Below are positions 30,190-38,521 of a stretch of DNA of 64,000 nt, piece after piece. Each line of letters starts with the position of its first letter. Position 1 is the first letter of the stretch. The position numbers were made by a program, and so were the translations under genes. Location of the stretch: assembly GCA_020072785.1 (NCBI GenBank), contig JAIQGG010000001.1:558001-622000 (forward strand), given 5' to 3'. Under the pieces are notes generated by a model that saw only the letters and a list, made by a program, of their open reading frames with translations, did no database searches and was not told the DNA's origin. The DNA comes from Terriglobia bacterium. GTDB taxonomy: Bacteria; Acidobacteriota; Terriglobia; Acidiferrales; UBA7541.

Positions 30190-31325
30190 CTAGTGAACTG
30201 GTGGAAATGTAAGTCGGAACACGATTTCAGGGCACCCTTGACCATCTTTCACCGCTCGATAAGTTTTCCTTGGGACTTCCACCGTAAGCGTTAGGGCTAC
30301 CTTGTTGCTGGCCTCGTCAATCTTGGCGCAGGGGCGGACAACGTCAGCCTCAGTCTTCGAGTGCTGCGCCCACGGTGCACCTAGGACCTCGTCGAACGCA
30401 AATTTATCGACATAAGCTTGGTCAAACGGGTCGCCAGGTTTGAGCTTCCACCTTGATAGCAGGTCCGCTGCATGTTCCTTGGCCAGCCCCTCAAACTTGA
30501 CGGAGTCAAAGGTGAAAAGGGGCCCGACGAAATAGGGAGAATGACATGCACGGGATATGTACCGTCTTTTTCGCCCAAACACTGAACAATTGGTTCTCCC
30601 ACGACAGGGCGCAAATAGCCACGGGGCTTGTATAAATCACGAATGACCCACTGAATAACCCAGGTCAGTCTAGGGGCGGAAAAATCCTCCTTTGTGTAGA
30701 ATTGCGACCATTTCCGAAGCACCTCCGTGCCCGGAGAGTTTTCTCCCTGGATTTGCAGAGAGGTGACCGGCGTCGAAATCCAGTCAATCAAAAACACGTT
30801 CATGCCTTTATCGGTCCAAAAATGGTCGTCGTATATTACATGAGCCTTGACCCCGTGCTCCGCCACGACCTGCTCCAGCACGCGGATGATGTCCTTTGTG
30901 AGGCCGCTGGATTCAGGTAGCTCCGGCATGAAAAGAGGAATCTCCTTTTTCAGTCGCGCCAGCAGTTCCGCTCTGGTTGTCCAAACGAAGTTTTGGAACA
31001 CGACAGGCCAGCCAGTCCATTTTTCTTCTACGAATATAGTCAGGGAGATGATGTGTCTCTGAACGCGATAGCGACAGTGCGAAGACTCAAAGAGCTGCAA
31101 TCGCTGAAAGCGATTGCAGGCACGGAGAAGACTCTGCCGAGTCGTTGCCTTGCCAAGCTTTAAGTCCAGTCCCCGGACTGCATCGTCCGTACTAAGACGT
31201 TTTGTACCGACGAGATTGACTTCGGAAAGAGTCAGCGAGCTGGTCTCGGCGGCAAGGCTAGGGATAGAAAGCGCAAATCCAATGAGGAAAATGTGAACTA
31301 AAAGTCCTGCACGCAATTTTGGCAC
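30190..31325 (-). pseudogene. POTRA/BamA-type exported protein split by a frameshift
   Basis: Frame A starts at 31325 with a signal peptide (LLVHIFLIGFALSIPSLAAE) and a POTRA-like start (LTLSEVNLVGTKRLSTDDAV). It is coherent to about 30525 (EKDGTYPVHVILPISSGP). Coherent sequence then continues in another frame (FTFDSVKFEGLAKEHAADLL ... VPRKTYRAVKDGQGCPEIVF) to 30190. One base shift in the run GGGCCCCTTTTC (minus strand, about 30515-30527) joins them. It is a recent mutation or a sequencing error; no classical slippery heptamer is seen. No beta-barrel domain follows, so even joined it is a short POTRA protein of about 375 residues. GC is lower than in the neighbours. Confidence 0.7.
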
Positions 31326-31388
31326 TGACTCCGGCCTCTTCTACTTGTATTAGACACCGGAAGCTTTGCATTTGCCAGACGGCGCGCG

Positions 31389-31417
31389 TTGACAGGCGAA
31401 GAAAAAGCGGCAATACT
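31389..31417 (+). promoter_or_regulatory. ruvA promoter, start codon at the expected +1
   Basis: Perfect TTGACA (31389-31394), 17-bp spacer, AATACT (4/6) at 31412-31417. The ruvA ATG is at 31426, eight bases after the -10 box, and no ribosome site precedes it, so the mRNA may be leaderless or nearly so. Confidence 0.55.
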
Positions 31418-31425
31418 GACTGGCG

Positions 31426-32043
31426 ATGATCGGCCAGTTGCGCGGTAGCCTTGCCGACAAGCGCCCGAATCAGGTTCTCGTGGACGTCGGGGGTGTCGGC
31501 TATCTCGTCCACGTGCCGCTTTCCACTTACGCCGCGCTCGGGGAATTGCACACCGAAGTCACGCTGCTGATCCACATGCACGTGCGCGAAGACGCGCTGG
31601 CGCTCTACGGCTTTCTCTCCTCGCGCGAAAAACACCTCTTTGAGATGCTGCTGTCGGCCTCCGGCGTGGGGCCGACGCTGGCGCTGAAGATTCTCTCGGG
31701 GATGAGCGTCGAAGAATTGATCCCGGCGATCCGCACCGGGGATTTGGCGCGGCTGACGCGGATTCCCGGCGTGGGGCGCAAGACGGCCGAGCGCATGGTG
31801 GTGGAGTTGAAGGACCGGCTGGAAGCCGTGACCATCGAGCAGGAGCGTCCGGCGGCGTCGCCCGCGGGCACCGAGGCCGACGTGGTTTCCGCGCTGGTGA
31901 ACCTCGGCTACGAAGGGCGCGCCGCGGAAAAGGCCGTGGAAGAGGCCAAGCGCGAGGCCGGAACGGCGAATTTCGAGAAGCTGCTGCGCGCGGCGCTGCA
32001 GGGGCTGAGCCAGACGAAGGGGCGCGCGGCGCGGGGAACGTAA
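31426..32043 (+). CDS. ruvA: Holliday junction DNA helicase subunit RuvA
   Basis: 205 aa, typical length. N-terminal OB domain (MIGQLRGSLADKRPNQVLVD), two helix-hairpin-helix motifs (SASGVGPTLALKIL and RIPGVGRKTAERMVVELKD), and a C-terminal domain III (ADVVSALVNLGYEGRAAEKA) that contacts RuvB. It binds the junction as a tetramer and loads RuvB. ruvB follows by 60 bp; ruvC is not in the window. Confidence 0.96.
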   Translation: MIGQLRGSLADKRPNQVLVDVGGVGYLVHVPLSTYAALGELHTEVTLLIHMHVREDALALYGFLSSREKHLFEMLLSASGVGPTLALKILSGMSVEELIPAIRTGDLARLTRIPGVGRKTAERMVVELKDRLEAVTIEQERPAASPAGTEADVVSALVNLGYEGRAAEKAVEEAKREAGTANFEKLLRAALQGLSQTKGRAARGT

Positions 32044-32052
32044 GACGAGAGA

Positions 32053-32098
32053 AGAAGGTAACGCAGAGACGCAGAGAGCGCTGAGGAAACGCAGAGAA
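32053..32098 (+). repeat. ACGCAGAG-type short repeats between ruvA and ruvB
   Basis: AACGCAGAGACGCAGAGAGC and then AAACGCAGAGAAGAAG. A related patch in the opposite sense (CTGCGTCTCCGCG) is near 20392-20404. Confidence 0.5.
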
Positions 32099-32103
32099 GA
32101 AGA

Positions 32104-33159
32104 ATGCCGGACGGAACAGCAAAACGGTTGCAGGCGCAGCGCGAGGCGGGGCGGATCGTCTCCGGCCAGGCGTTTGACGAGGACGCGCGCATCGAGGCCA
32201 GCGTGCGCCCGAAGCGCCTCGCCGAATACATCGGGCAGAAGCGCGTGAAGGAGAACATCCAGATCGCCATCGAAGCGGCGCGCACCCGCGGCGAGGCGCT
32301 GGACCACGTGCTGCTCTACGGCCCGCCAGGACTGGGCAAGACCACGCTGGCGCAGATCATCGCCAACGAGCTGAACGTGCCGATCAAGACCAGCGCCGGG
32401 CCGCTGCTGGAGCGCAAGGGCGACCTGACGGCGATCCTGACGTCGCTCGAAGGCAAGGAAGTTTTCTTTCTGGACGAGATTCACCGCCTGCAGCCCGCCG
32501 TGGAGGAAGTTCTCTACCCGGCGATGGAAGATTTTCGCGTGGACCTGATCATCGGGCAGGGGCCGGGGGCGCGGATTCATCCCTTCCCGCTGGGCCACTT
32601 CACGCTCATCGGAGCCACGACGCGCGCGGGGCTGATCACCGCGCCGCTGCGCTCGCGCTTCGGCATCGTGCACCGCCTGGATTTCTACGAGCCGGAGGAT
32701 CTGCTGATCATCCTACACCGCTCGGCGCAGATCCTGAACATTCAGATGGACGAGGGCGGCGCGGAAGAGATCGCGCGGCGCTGCCGGGGAACGCCGCGGG
32801 TGGCCAACCGGCTGCTGCGCCGCGCGCGGGACTTCGCCGAGGTGCGCGCCGCGGGGCGCATCACGCGCGAGGTGGCGCAGGAATCGCTGCGCATGCTGGG
32901 CGTGGACGAGAACGGGCTGGACGAAGTGGACCGCAACCTGATGCTGGCGCTGCTGGACAAGTACGGAGGCGGGCCGGTCGGCGTGGGCACGCTGGCCGCG
33001 GCGCTCAGCGAGGAAGAAGACGCCATCGAGGAGATGTACGAGCCTTACCTGATGCAGATCGGGATGATCGACCGCACGCCGCGCGGGCGCGTGGCCACGG
33101 CGCGGGCGTACGAGTATTTCGGGCGGGAGCTGCCGAAGCGCCAGCCGCGATTGTTCTGA
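32104..33159 (+). CDS. ruvB: Holliday junction branch migration ATPase RuvB
   Basis: 351 aa. AAA+ motor. Walker [14 protein letters not shown] (near residue 75), Walker [10 protein letters not shown], sensor region [19 protein letters not shown] including the arginine finger, and the C-terminal winged helix ([20 protein letters not shown]). GAAGAAGA precedes ATG 32104. Forms hexameric rings on the DNA arms bound by RuvA. Confidence 0.97.
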   Translation: MPDGTAKRLQAQREAGRIVSGQAFDEDARIEASVRPKRLAEYIGQKRVKENIQIAIEAARTRGEALDHVLLYGPPGLGKTTLAQIIANELNVPIKTSAGPLLERKGDLTAILTSLEGKEVFFLDEIHRLQPAVEEVLYPAMEDFRVDLIIGQGPGARIHPFPLGHFTLIGATTRAGLITAPLRSRFGIVHRLDFYEPEDLLIILHRSAQILNIQMDEGGAEEIARRCRGTPRVANRLLRRARDFAEVRAAGRITREVAQESLRMLGVDENGLDEVDRNLMLALLDKYGGGPVGVGTLAAALSEEEDAIEEMYEPYLMQIGMIDRTPRGRVATARAYEYFGRELPKRQPRLF

Positions 33160-33348
33160 GGATATTGATTTTCCAAGAGAACCTGACTCCTGCGGCCCGT
33201 TTCGGCCGGGTTCGTGTAACATCTCCCGCTCTCTCGTGCTTAAGCGGGCCAAAGCGACTCCACTAGATTCGATCTCCCGCCCTGGTACTCAGAGGGGTGC
33301 ACCGGCAACCGAGCTCCCTGGCACCGAACTCAAGAGATGTTTCCGAGA

Positions 33349-33377
33349 TTGTCAGATGCAGGGGCGTACGCTATACT
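33349..33377 (+). promoter_or_regulatory. Promoter of the DUF2306 gene
   Basis: TTGTCA (5/6), 17-bp spacer, TATACT (5/6) at 33372-33377. It leaves a leader of about 46 nt before ATG 33430. One of the best sigma70-type matches in the window. Confidence 0.6.
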
Positions 33378-33429
33378 CCCGCGCGTTTTGACAGCGCCGC
33401 GTGAAGTTGCAGCACGAAAGGGAGGGACT

Positions 33430-34098
33430 ATGGCCACCGCTGCTCCGGGATCCATGACTCGTGGTAGCTCAATCCAGGCCAAGCATGTCGTGTGGGTGGT
33501 GTTCGGGCTGATGACGCTGTTCGTCCTGCTCACGCGCGACCGGACGCTCCTGGACGCCCAGTCGTTCCTGCGCCAGCGCTACGCGCCGATTCCCTGGCTG
33601 ATGCTGGCGCACGGCGTTCCCGGGGCGCTGGCGCTTTTCCTCGGCGTGTTCCAGTTTTCGAGCCGTCTGCGCCAGCGCTATTTGGCGCTGCATCGCGCGA
33701 TGGGGCTGGTCTACGTCGGGTGCGCCGTAATCTCCGCGCCGGTGGCCGTTGCGGTTGCCGTCGCTCTGCCCTTGCCGACCCTGCTCGCGGCCACAACGAT
33801 TCAGGCCTTTGGCTGGCTGGTGACCATCGCCACCGCCCTCTACTGCGTTCGCACGGGAAGAATCCAGCAGCACCGCGAGTGGATGATGCGCAGCTATCCC
33901 TTCGCGGCCATGTTTGTTGTCGTCCGCGTCATTCTTGCCATCCCCGCGATCGAACGAACTGGGCCGCTCGGCATTGCCACGGTGGTTTGGAGCGTTCTGG
34001 CCTTCGCGTGTTTTCTGCCCTCGTTCGTGATTGCGTGGCAGGCGCTGGCTGCGAGCCGGCGTGCGGCAAGAGTGCGGCCGATGGCCACGGCAGGTTGA
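33430..34098 (+). CDS. DUF2306-type membrane protein
   Basis: 222 aa. ATG 33430 has GGGAGG five bases upstream. Predicted membrane segments include HVVWVVFGLMTLFVLL, WLMLAHGVPGALALFLGVF, MGLVYVGCAVISAPVAVAVA and IATVVWSVLAFACFLPSFVI. The motifs LHRAMGLVYVG and QQHREWMMRSYPFAAMFVVV, each with His and Arg near membranes, are typical of DUF2306. Function unknown; the histidines could bind heme or metal. Monocistronic with its own promoter. Confidence 0.78.
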   Translation: MATAAPGSMTRGSSIQAKHVVWVVFGLMTLFVLLTRDRTLLDAQSFLRQRYAPIPWLMLAHGVPGALALFLGVFQFSSRLRQRYLALHRAMGLVYVGCAVISAPVAVAVAVALPLPTLLAATTIQAFGWLVTIATALYCVRTGRIQQHREWMMRSYPFAAMFVVVRVILAIPAIERTGPLGIATVVWSVLAFACFLPSFVIAWQALAASRRAARVRPMATAG

Positions 34099-34112
34099 CG
34101 GTAAATCCCGAA

Positions 34113-34655
34113 CTAGATCTTTATGCCGGCGGCAGCCATGCGGGCCTGCATCTCGCGCGTCATATGCGGCACGATGCCGAACAACCGCTCGAGCAGCATC
34201 AACTGTCCCCGGTGGTGCATTTCGTGTTCCTTGACGGAAAGGATCATTTCGAAGCGGCTCCGGGCGGGCGGGGTCGAGCCGGGGGGCATCTGCACTTGCT
34301 CCGCAAGGAAATTCTCGCTGAGCCCCTCGATAAATCCGGCCCATTTCTCTCCGGAGCTGCGCAGCATCTCCACAATCTGATCCTTGCTCCGCGCCTGCTT
34401 TTCCTCCGCCATCGCACGCTGGATGAACGACGCAAGGTCGAATCCCGCAAAGGAAGACCTGCGTTCGACGGCGTGGAGCTGATACTGCAAGCTGCAGGAG
34501 GATGCGATATGGGCCAGCAGCTCGCCCACGCTGCGGGCCTCCGGAAACGCCCGAAAGGCGTACTTCGCTTCCGGAACGTCCTGCGCAATGAGGATCGTAT
34601 TCTTGCGCACCGTGCGGAAACTTTCGGCCAGCTCTTGCGCGGCGTAGTAATTCAT
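34113..34655 (-). CDS. DinB-family protein, copy 1
   Basis: 180 aa from ATG 34655 (MNYYAAQELAESFRTVRKNT) with GGGGGG upstream. Four-helix DinB fold with the usual metal histidines in GELLAHIASS and KEHEMHHRGQLMLLERLFG. The family includes bacillithiol and mycothiol S-transferases and nickel proteins of unknown role, so the reaction is open. Convergent with the DUF2306 gene (14 bp apart). Confidence 0.85.
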   Translation of the reverse strand: MNYYAAQELAESFRTVRKNTILIAQDVPEAKYAFRAFPEARSVGELLAHIASSCSLQYQLHAVERRSSFAGFDLASFIQRAMAEEKQARSKDQIVEMLRSSGEKWAGFIEGLSENFLAEQVQMPPGSTPPARSRFEMILSVKEHEMHHRGQLMLLERLFGIVPHMTREMQARMAAAGIKI

Positions 34656-34673
34656 AAGGCCCCCCTTCTGCAA

Positions 34674-34722
34674 GCTATCTCATGAATACCCAAAAACTAA
34701 CCATACACCGTCATCCCGAGCC
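34674..34722 (+). repeat. Dispersed 46-nt repeat, copy 2 (copy 1 near 20519)
   Basis: Shares TCTCATRAATA, then CTAACCAYACACCGTCATYC with the copy near 20519-20566. The end CCGTCATYCCGA is a motif seen widely as an intergenic repeat in bacteria. Lies between DinB and folK. Confidence 0.6.
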
Positions 34723-34774
34723 AAGCACGTTCTTTACAATCAAAGCGAAGGTCAGAGGCTACAATGGCTCGGCC

Positions 34775-35272
34775 ATGGGGAAGAAGGAAATTTATCTGTC
34801 GCTGGGATCGAACGTGGGGAACCGCGGGGAGAATCTTGCGCGGGCCATAGCCTTGCTGGGAGAGCGCAGCGTACGCGTGCTGCGGATGTCGGCGATCTAC
34901 GAGACCGAGCCGGTGGATTTTCTCGACCAAGCGTGGTTTCTGAACTGCGTGGTGGAAGCGGAGACGGAGCTGCCGCCGCTCGAACTGCTGCGCGCACTGC
35001 GCGGGATCGAAGCGGAGATGGGCAGCCGCAAGCTGGTGGCGCGCGGGCCGCGGCTGATTGATCTGGACATTCTTCTCTACAGCCAGGAAACCATCGACGA
35101 GCCCGAGTTGCAGGTGCCCCATCCGCGCATGCACCTGCGGCGGTTTGTGCTGGAGCCGCTCGCGGAGATCGCGCCGGATGCGGTGCACCCCGTGCTGGGG
35201 AAGACGGCGGCGGAGCTGCTGGCGCAGGTGGCCGACCGCAGCCGGGTTCGCCGCGTCGAGATCCGGGAATAG
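34775..35272 (+). CDS. folK: 2-amino-4-hydroxy-6-hydroxymethyldihydropteridine pyrophosphokinase
   Basis: 165 aa. Adds pyrophosphate to the pterin before dihydropteroate synthesis in folate biosynthesis. Motifs: IYLSLGSNVGNRGENL, ETEPVDFLDQAWFLNCVVEA, and RGPRLIDLDILLYS with the two Mg-binding Asp residues, then VPHPRMHLRRFVLEPL. ATG 34775 lies ten bases after TACAAT (34760-34765), with no clear Shine-Dalgarno; a leaderless start is possible. No other folate gene is adjacent. Confidence 0.95.
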   Translation: MGKKEIYLSLGSNVGNRGENLARAIALLGERSVRVLRMSAIYETEPVDFLDQAWFLNCVVEAETELPPLELLRALRGIEAEMGSRKLVARGPRLIDLDILLYSQETIDEPELQVPHPRMHLRRFVLEPLAEIAPDAVHPVLGKTAAELLAQVADRSRVRRVEIRE

Positions 35273-35293
35273 CGGCGGAACGGCTGCGTCCGG

Positions 35294-35309
35294 CTGTCCC
35301 ACGGGACAG
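35294..35309 (+). terminator. Short hairpin after folK
   Basis: CTGTCCC-AC-GGGACAG, perfect 7-bp arms 21 bp after the folK stop, but without a T-run. Weak terminator or chance palindrome. Confidence 0.3.
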
Positions 35310-35409
35310 GATTAACTCATTCGTTGGGGAAGGCCCCGCCGTCATTGACCTGCCTTGCGTGCAAATCCATCATCGGAATAAGCCGAATCTAGCTCGTGAA
35401 AGGTCATTT

Positions 35410-37095
35410 ATGAGGCGCTCCCCTTTTGTGGTTCTGCTTCTCCTGGTATCGGTTTTTGTGGCGCAGGCGCGGCCCAATGCCGTGCGCGTCAAGGTCCGGG
35501 TCATTCTCGTGGACAAAGACCTGAACCAGAAGCCCGTGCCTTTTTTCGTGGTTGTGCTGACGAGCACAGCCGGAACGAGCAAGGCGGCGGAGATCAAGAC
35601 AGGCCTGGACGGAAGCGCGGAAACGCACCTTTCGCCGGGGCATTACACGCTCTCGACGCCGAAAGCGGTGGAGTTGGACGGCAAACGCTTCGCCTGGAGC
35701 CTGCCGATAGCGTTGAAGGGTGATGAGCAAACGATTGATCTGACGAACGACAACGCGAAAATAGAAGAGAGCGCCGCTCCGGCCTCACCCGCGGGAGGAG
35801 CAGGCAATGATCTCACCGAGCAGTTCAAGCGGTTGAAAAACACGGTCGTGACGGTGAAGAGCGAATCGGGCCACGGCACGGGCTTCTTCGTGGACAACAA
35901 AGGCCTGGTCCTGACCAATCAGCACGTCGTAGGCAATTCGGAATATCTTGCCGTGCAGTTTGACCGCGAGCACAAGATCGCGGCCAAACTGATCGCCGCC
36001 GATGCCCAGAAAGACGTGGCGCTGCTGTGGGTGAACATGGCTGCGTTTCCGAGCGCCGCACCCGCGCCGCTCTACCGCGCGGCGGCCGGCAGGGCCCCGG
36101 TGCAGGAAGGCGAGCGTGTTTTCACCATTGGCAGCCCGCTCACCCTCGACAAGATCCTCACCACCGGCATTGTCAGCAAGGTCGAGCCGCACACGATCAT
36201 GTCGGACATCAACATCAACCCGGGAAATTCCGGCGGGCCGCTTTTCAACGGCGCGGGCCAGGTGATTGGCCTGACCACGTTCGGCACACGCGGCGCAGGG
36301 GGCCCCGGCGTTTCGGGCATTGTGCGCATCGAAGAGGCGCTGGCGCTGCTCGAGCAGAACCGCGCGAAGGCCGCGGGAACGCCGCCGCCCGGCGCGCTTC
36401 TTCCGGTCGAGCCTCCGACCTCGTATCCGATTGAAGGCCTCAAGGATGCTCTGAAGGCGGAAAAATTCGATCCCCGCCCCTACTACCTCACGGCTGGAGA
36501 CTTCAACATCGCCCTTTCCACGCCGCCCTTCGATTACCGCGAACAGGAAGAGCAGCGGCTGCAAGCGGAGCGCGCTCACAAGAAACGCAACAGGAAAAAC
36601 GAAGAGGCGGCGGAAAACTCCGGCGATTCGGATGCGCCCAAGGAGTGGGAAGAGGAGGCCGGCGCGCACCCGGCGGTCTTTGGAATCTATGCGATGCCCA
36701 AGGCCAAGGAAGGTTTCGGTTCGGCGCTTGGCCGTTCGTTCAGCTCCTACGCGTCCGCAAAACTCAAGTTCAAGACCGATTTTCAGAAGATGAAGCTGTT
36801 CTGCGGAGGCAAGGAAGTGCAGCCCATCCATCCGGGGCGGTTTCCGGTGACGGTGTCGGTCCGCAACCGCGCCGTCAAGATGGACGATTCCACCTACAAA
36901 GGCGTGTATCTGTACGCGCCGGACGCAATCAGCCCGGAATGCGGCGAGGTGAAGCTGGCGATCTATTCCTCGAAGAACGATGAGCCGGTGATCAAGGCCC
37001 TTGACGAGAAGAGCGTGCAGCACATCTGGGCGGATTTCGAAGCTTTCCGCCGGGCCGAGAAAGCGGCTGGTGCTTCGAAAGATCAGAAGCACTAA
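35410..37095 (+). CDS. Exported trypsin-like serine protease (S1C, HtrA-like catalytic domain)
   Basis: 561 aa. ATG 35410 follows AAAGG; leader RRSPFVVLLLLVSVFVAQAR. After a beta-rich N-terminal domain (residues 20-120), the trypsin domain has the triad in VLTNQHVVG (His about 171), AAQKDVALLWV-type DAQKDVALL (Asp about 202) and NPGNSGGPLF (Ser about 275). No PDZ domain is seen. The remaining 230 residues contain a Lys/Glu-rich linker and a C-terminal domain of unknown type ending near QHIWADFEAFRRAEK. A periplasmic quality-control or signalling protease is likely. A strong terminator follows. Confidence 0.85.
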   Translation: MRRSPFVVLLLLVSVFVAQARPNAVRVKVRVILVDKDLNQKPVPFFVVVLTSTAGTSKAAEIKTGLDGSAETHLSPGHYTLSTPKAVELDGKRFAWSLPIALKGDEQTIDLTNDNAKIEESAAPASPAGGAGNDLTEQFKRLKNTVVTVKSESGHGTGFFVDNKGLVLTNQHVVGNSEYLAVQFDREHKIAAKLIAADAQKDVALLWVNMAAFPSAAPAPLYRAAAGRAPVQEGERVFTIGSPLTLDKILTTGIVSKVEPHTIMSDININPGNSGGPLFNGAGQVIGLTTFGTRGAGGPGVSGIVRIEEALALLEQNRAKAAGTPPPGALLPVEPPTSYPIEGLKDALKAEKFDPRPYYLTAGDFNIALSTPPFDYREQEEQRLQAERAHKKRNRKNEEAAENSGDSDAPKEWEEEAGAHPAVFGIYAMPKAKEGFGSALGRSFSSYASAKLKFKTDFQKMKLFCGGKEVQPIHPGRFPVTVSVRNRAVKMDDSTYKGVYLYAPDAISPECGEVKLAIYSSKNDEPVIKALDEKSVQHIWADFEAFRRAEKAAGASKDQKH

Positions 37096-37152
37096 ATTCG
37101 TCTGCGCCGCTCTGCCAGCCACGCGCGGCGGGGAAAAAAAACCGTCTGCGCA

Positions 37153-37185
37153 GGGCCCCGGTCCGGCCGGGGCCCTTCTTTTTCT
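37153..37185 (+). terminator. Strong intrinsic terminator after the protease gene
   Basis: GGGCCCCGG, loop TCCGG, CCGGGGCCC, then TTCTTTTTCT. An A8 run on the other side (37134-37141) could also serve the convergent minus-strand gene. Confidence 0.9.
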
Positions 37186-37214
37186 GTAAGTTGCCGCACC
37201 GCAGGCGCACTTCC

Positions 37215-38369
37215 TCAGGACGTGCGGCGCAGAAGGAGACGGTGCAGCGCGAGCTGCCGGGGTTGCAGCGCTTCCAGTTCGAGGAGCACGAGCCGGCCTG
37301 CGGTGATTTCGCGCAAGCGGTAAACGCCCGGCTCGCTCTCCTCCCGTTCGTGGCCCGCCGGACGGCGCAGGAATTCGCGGGCGTCTTGGAGCGAAACGCG
37401 CTCGCGCAGCGAAGGCCGCGCCAGAGCTTCGACGGCGTAGCTGCGCAGTAGTTTGCCCCAGTACTGCTCGAAGAGCGGGCCGGAGGCGAAGATGTCGCTC
37501 CAGGCCACTTCGCCGCCGTAGGCCACGACGACGCCGACGACGCGCTCGCCCTTCAAGCCGGAGGTGTCGCGCGCGAAGCGCTTCTGCACCTCTTCGACGA
37601 ACCCCTCGACCGAAGCGCCCACTTTGCTTTCCTGATAGATCTTGGCGTAGGACTGCGTGGGCGCGTTGGAAGAGATTGCCTCTCCGATGGCGCGTGCGTT
37701 CAGGCGGGCTGCGGGCGCCGCTTGCGGAGCGGCGGCCATGGTGCCGGAGCTCACCGCCGCCCATACTTCCCGCTGATCCTGCTTGACCGCGGCCTGTTCG
37801 CGGACGCTGGGATGGACCATCGTCTGCGCGGCGGAAAACTGCGAGCCGGAGGACCAGCGGCCGTGCTCCACGCAGAAGACGTCCAGCGGCAGCGGGTCGC
37901 CGCCGGGCGGCACGATGCGGTCCTTGGCAATAATGCGGTCTTGCTTGCCGCCACTCACCAGCTCGCCAGCCAGGAGCAGCAGGAGGCGTTTGCTGCGATT
38001 GATCAGCACCAGCCCGTTCACCGACGGCCCGGCCGCATCCTCCCGAACGGAAACCGGCCGGGAATCGCGCCTGCGGATCATCGCTTCGCCGCCCTGCTCG
38101 CGGATGATGACCTCGCCGCTCGCGAGGCCTTCGTCCAGCGTGAGGAAAGTCTTCGTATCCTGCTCGACGGCACTGACGACGGGAAAAATGGTGATGTTTT
38201 CATAGCGGACCGGTTCAAGGAGCCTCCAGCCGCTCTCCGGCTTGGGCGGCTGCCCCGGAAATGAGTTTGCGGAAAATGGGGTGGTCGAAGCCCATGCGCA
38301 GGCCAGGCCTCCGACCGCACAGAGAGCCAGCAGATGGCGTGCCCGGGTACCCCGCAGGATGCGTTTCAT
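37215..38369 (-). CDS. ARPP-1-domain exported protein
   Basis: 384 aa. ATG at 38369 follows GAGGAGG. Signal peptide (HLLALCAVGGLACAWAST). The conserved region VLINRSKRLLLLLAGELVSG, GKQDRIIAKDRIVPPGGDPL and DVFCVEHGRWSSG matches the ARPP-1 domain, named for its links to ADP-ribosylglycohydrolase and phosphatase genes. Its biochemical role is unknown. The middle is Ala-rich, then a C-terminal helical domain (KVGASVEGFVEEVQKRFARD). No ADP-ribose gene is nearby. Confidence 0.75.
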   Translation of the reverse strand: MKRILRGTRARHLLALCAVGGLACAWASTTPFSANSFPGQPPKPESGWRLLEPVRYENITIFPVVSAVEQDTKTFLTLDEGLASGEVIIREQGGEAMIRRRDSRPVSVREDAAGPSVNGLVLINRSKRLLLLLAGELVSGGKQDRIIAKDRIVPPGGDPLPLDVFCVEHGRWSSGSQFSAAQTMVHPSVREQAAVKQDQREVWAAVSSGTMAAAPQAAPAARLNARAIGEAISSNAPTQSYAKIYQESKVGASVEGFVEEVQKRFARDTSGLKGERVVGVVVAYGGEVAWSDIFASGPLFEQYWGKLLRSYAVEALARPSLRERVSLQDAREFLRRPAGHEREESEPGVYRLREITAGRLVLLELEALQPRQLALHRLLLRRTS

Positions 38370-38521
38370 GGAATCCTCCTCAGGATAGGAATTGCGTTTT
38401 CCGAACAATGCGGAAGGCCCGGGAAGCAGTCCGGGGCGCCGCCTGCAGGTAGAACGTTCCCGGCGCGATTTCTTGCAGGCTTTTTTCGCGTGTGCCAGAC
38501 TGCGTCTTTTGGGAGAAGACC

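Noticed and set aside
30510-30530. Programmed -1 frameshift in the POTRA gene
   Set aside because: The run GGGCCCCTTTTC does not fit the X-XXY-YYZ slippery pattern in the zero frame; mutation or read error is simpler.
33160-33348. A tRNA-like arm (GATTCGATC near 33267) in the ruvB-DUF2306 gap
   Set aside because: No acceptor stem, D-arm or anticodon arm can be built around it.
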